Source: Staphylococcus schleiferi
GTDB taxonomy: Bacteria > Bacillota > Bacilli > Staphylococcales > Staphylococcaceae
Direction: 5' to 3'
Assembly: GCF_900458895.1 (NCBI RefSeq)
Contig: NZ_LR962863.1
Coordinates: forward strand, 1,798,001-1,862,000
DNA length: 64,000 nt
A program made the translations under genes and the position numbers. Positions 62,885 to 64,000 of this stretch are shown here, in pieces (position 1 is the first letter of the stretch; each line of letters starts with the position of its first letter). A model generated the notes under the pieces. The model did no database searches. It saw only the letters and a program-made list of their open reading frames with translations, and was not told where the DNA came from.

Positions 62885-63245
62885 TTAGTAGACTCTCATT
62901 TCCTTTGATTCTGATACTTTTTGCTGATCATTTTGTTGTACAAAGGCTTTGATTCTATATTTACCGGGTTCTAATTCGAGTTGAAAATGGTTTTGAACTT
63001 GATACATGATTTTTATCAATCGCTACTGATTCACCCTTTTTATAAATATAGAGCGCATATTTCATTTTTTCTCCCGAACTACATATTGTTACATCAATTT
63101 CGCCTTCTTTTTCCTGATGCGTTACGATATCATCGATTTTCAAAGTTGCTGGATTATGATCGAGTAAGTATGCTGTTTCAAGCATGATGTCTTCTAATTG
63201 TGATTCTAGATATTCATATGCGGCTTGATAATTAATATTCCCCAT
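62885..63245 (-). pseudogene. Small beta-sandwich-like protein of the glycan locus, frameshifted in this sequence
   Basis: The first 78 residues (MGNINYQAAYEYLESQLEDI...) run into a frame break at the T5 tract 63010-63014. Dropping one base joins them to NHFQLELEPGKYRIKAFVQQ and gives a 119-residue protein ending KEMRVY at 62885. The corrected C-terminal half, with LEPGKYRIKAFV, looks like one Ig-like or triple-tyrosine beta sandwich. Its start overlaps the upstream glycosyltransferase's corrected stop. Function unknown. Confidence 0.65.
63010..63014 (-). other. Frame break in small glycan-locus gene (A5 tract)
   Basis: GAT AAA AAT CAT should be GAT AAA ATC ATG. One extra A. Confidence 0.75.
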
Positions 63246-63340
63246 TTGTAATCACCTCAAGTTCTTTTTGAAGTACAACATCTGAACCTGTTATACTTTG
63301 TATCATTTTGGATGCGTTTCTACTCATTTCTAAAAAATAC

Positions 63341-63345
63341 TTTTT
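63341..63345 (-). other. Frame break in right-edge glycosyltransferase (A5 tract, base missing)
   Basis: CCA AAA AGT ATT should read CCA AAA AAG TAT. One base is lacking. Confidence 0.65.
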
Positions 63346-63631
63346 GGATGTTGAATTAAATAATCAATATAAGCAACCATTTGATCAACATCGTTTCGTG
63401 GTGCTAAAAACCCAGATACTGCTTGCTGAATAAAATTGGGGATGCCACCAATCTCATTCGAAATGGGTACTAATCCTGAACTCATGGCTTCATTAATTGA
63501 TACGCCTTGAGAATCATGGCGACTAGGTCCTAAATATATGCCATGCTCTCGATGGATGCTTGAGATTTCATTTTGCGGAATAAACATCTTATTCAAATTA
63601 ACATTTTTCTTATTTTGAAGCGGCTTTGTAA

Positions 63632-63638
63632 TTTTTTT
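63632..63638 (-). other. Frame break in right-edge glycosyltransferase (A7 tract, base extra)
   Basis: GAA AAA AAT TAC should be GAA AAA ATT ACA, giving FEKITKPLQ. Confidence 0.8.
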
Positions 63639-64000
63639 CAAACAGTGGCCCATCCCCATAGATTGAAAATTTGAGTTTCTTAAAGTATTTCTTTTTAGCT
63701 AATTGTTGTATGACTTTTACTGTTAGGTCATTTGCGTAATTTTTAGCAGTAAAGGGGCGTATCGATACAATATGAAAGCGGTCCTCTTCTGTTTTTTCGT
63801 GATAAGGAAATAAATCTGCATCAATCATATTCGGTATGATTTCAAAGTTTTCAGGCTCAACACCTACAAATGGATCTACATACAATGTCTTAAATCTTTC
63901 AGAGACATAAATAAACTGTACGTTCATATCTTGGCGTGTCATTAACTTTTTCAAAAAAGCTTTTTGAACTGGATAAAAATGCTCTTTTTTCTGTAGTTGC

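Larger units (their letters stand above)
63232..64000 (-). pseudogene. GT4 glycosyltransferase, C-terminal part, twice frameshifted in this sequence
   Basis: The gene enters from the right edge; its N-terminal domain is missing. The readable part has FIYVSERFKTLYVDPFVGV, IIPNMIDADLFPY and FSIYGDGPLFEK, then a frame break at the T7 run 63632-63638. It continues as ITKPLQNKKNVNLNKMFIPQ and PSRHDSQGVSINEAMSSG, the GT4 sugar-nucleotide motif. A second break at 63341-63345 needs one added base and leads to YFLEMSRNASKMIQS and the stop at 63232. The stop overlaps the next gene by 14 bases. It is a retaining glycosyltransferase of unknown donor. Confidence 0.75.

Noticed and set aside
63232..63245. 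Accessory Sec (Asp/SecA2/GtfAB) system at the right edge
   Set aside because: Glycosyltransferases and helpers suggested it, but no SecA2, SecY2 or recognisable Asp protein is present and the gene order does not fit.

Overview
The window is a low-GC staphylococcal chromosome segment. The gene order typA–suhB–potDCBA–pdhDCBA–ykyA–def–rpoY–rnjA–ktr–cydBA–ptsIH–auxA, then the pur operon, folD and qoxABCD, is the conserved Staphylococcus backbone. Strong AGGAGG-type ribosome sites, tight operons and hairpin terminators fit this. The proteins are clearly diverged from S. aureus, and the window carries ykoEDC and a multi-glycosyltransferase block, so a non-aureus species is likely. I cannot name the species. 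I saw no tRNA, rRNA, CRISPR array, prophage or intact insertion sequence.

Layout. 1-11.4 kb: the start of a flavin oxidoreductase, typA, an inositol-phosphatase-like gene, two DUF4064 membrane proteins (one the positional counterpart of S. aureus auxB) and the polyamine operon (XRE-cupin regulator, potABCD). 11.5-21.8 kb: pyruvate dehydrogenase, ykyA, deformylase, RNA polymerase epsilon, RNase J1 and a K+ channel RCK subunit. 22-30.6 kb: cytochrome bd, ptsHI, an rRNA methyltransferase and auxA. 31-34.5 kb: a tiny charged ORF with a SigmaB-type promoter, then a TPP riboswitch and ykoEDC (thiamine precursor import). 34.9-46.2 kb: purEKCSQLFMNHD, divergent from folD. 47.2-49.5 kb: a composite repeat and a TarM/TagE-like glycosyltransferase. 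49.5-56.8 kb: hmp, a small secreted protein, qoxABCD and a nucleoside hydrolase. 57-64 kb: a PepSY lipoprotein and an accessory glycan locus (three glycosyltransferase-like proteins, a TagH-like ABC ATPase and two helper proteins) that runs off the right edge.

How the genes fit together. Much of the window is central respiratory and fermentative metabolism: pdh feeds acetyl-CoA, qox and cyd are alternative quinol oxidases, and hmp removes NO. De novo purine synthesis is paired with its one-carbon supplier folD and with a purine salvage hydrolase. Cell-envelope functions recur: auxA, auxB, a TarM-like enzyme and the tagH-like glycan locus.

Sequence quality. Seven reading-frame breaks (cydB, ptsI, purF, purQ, one small helper gene, and two in the right-edge glycosyltransferase) each fall in an A/T homopolymer, and each is repaired by changing one base. 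Sequencing or assembly error is the simplest explanation. Corrected extents are given for these genes.
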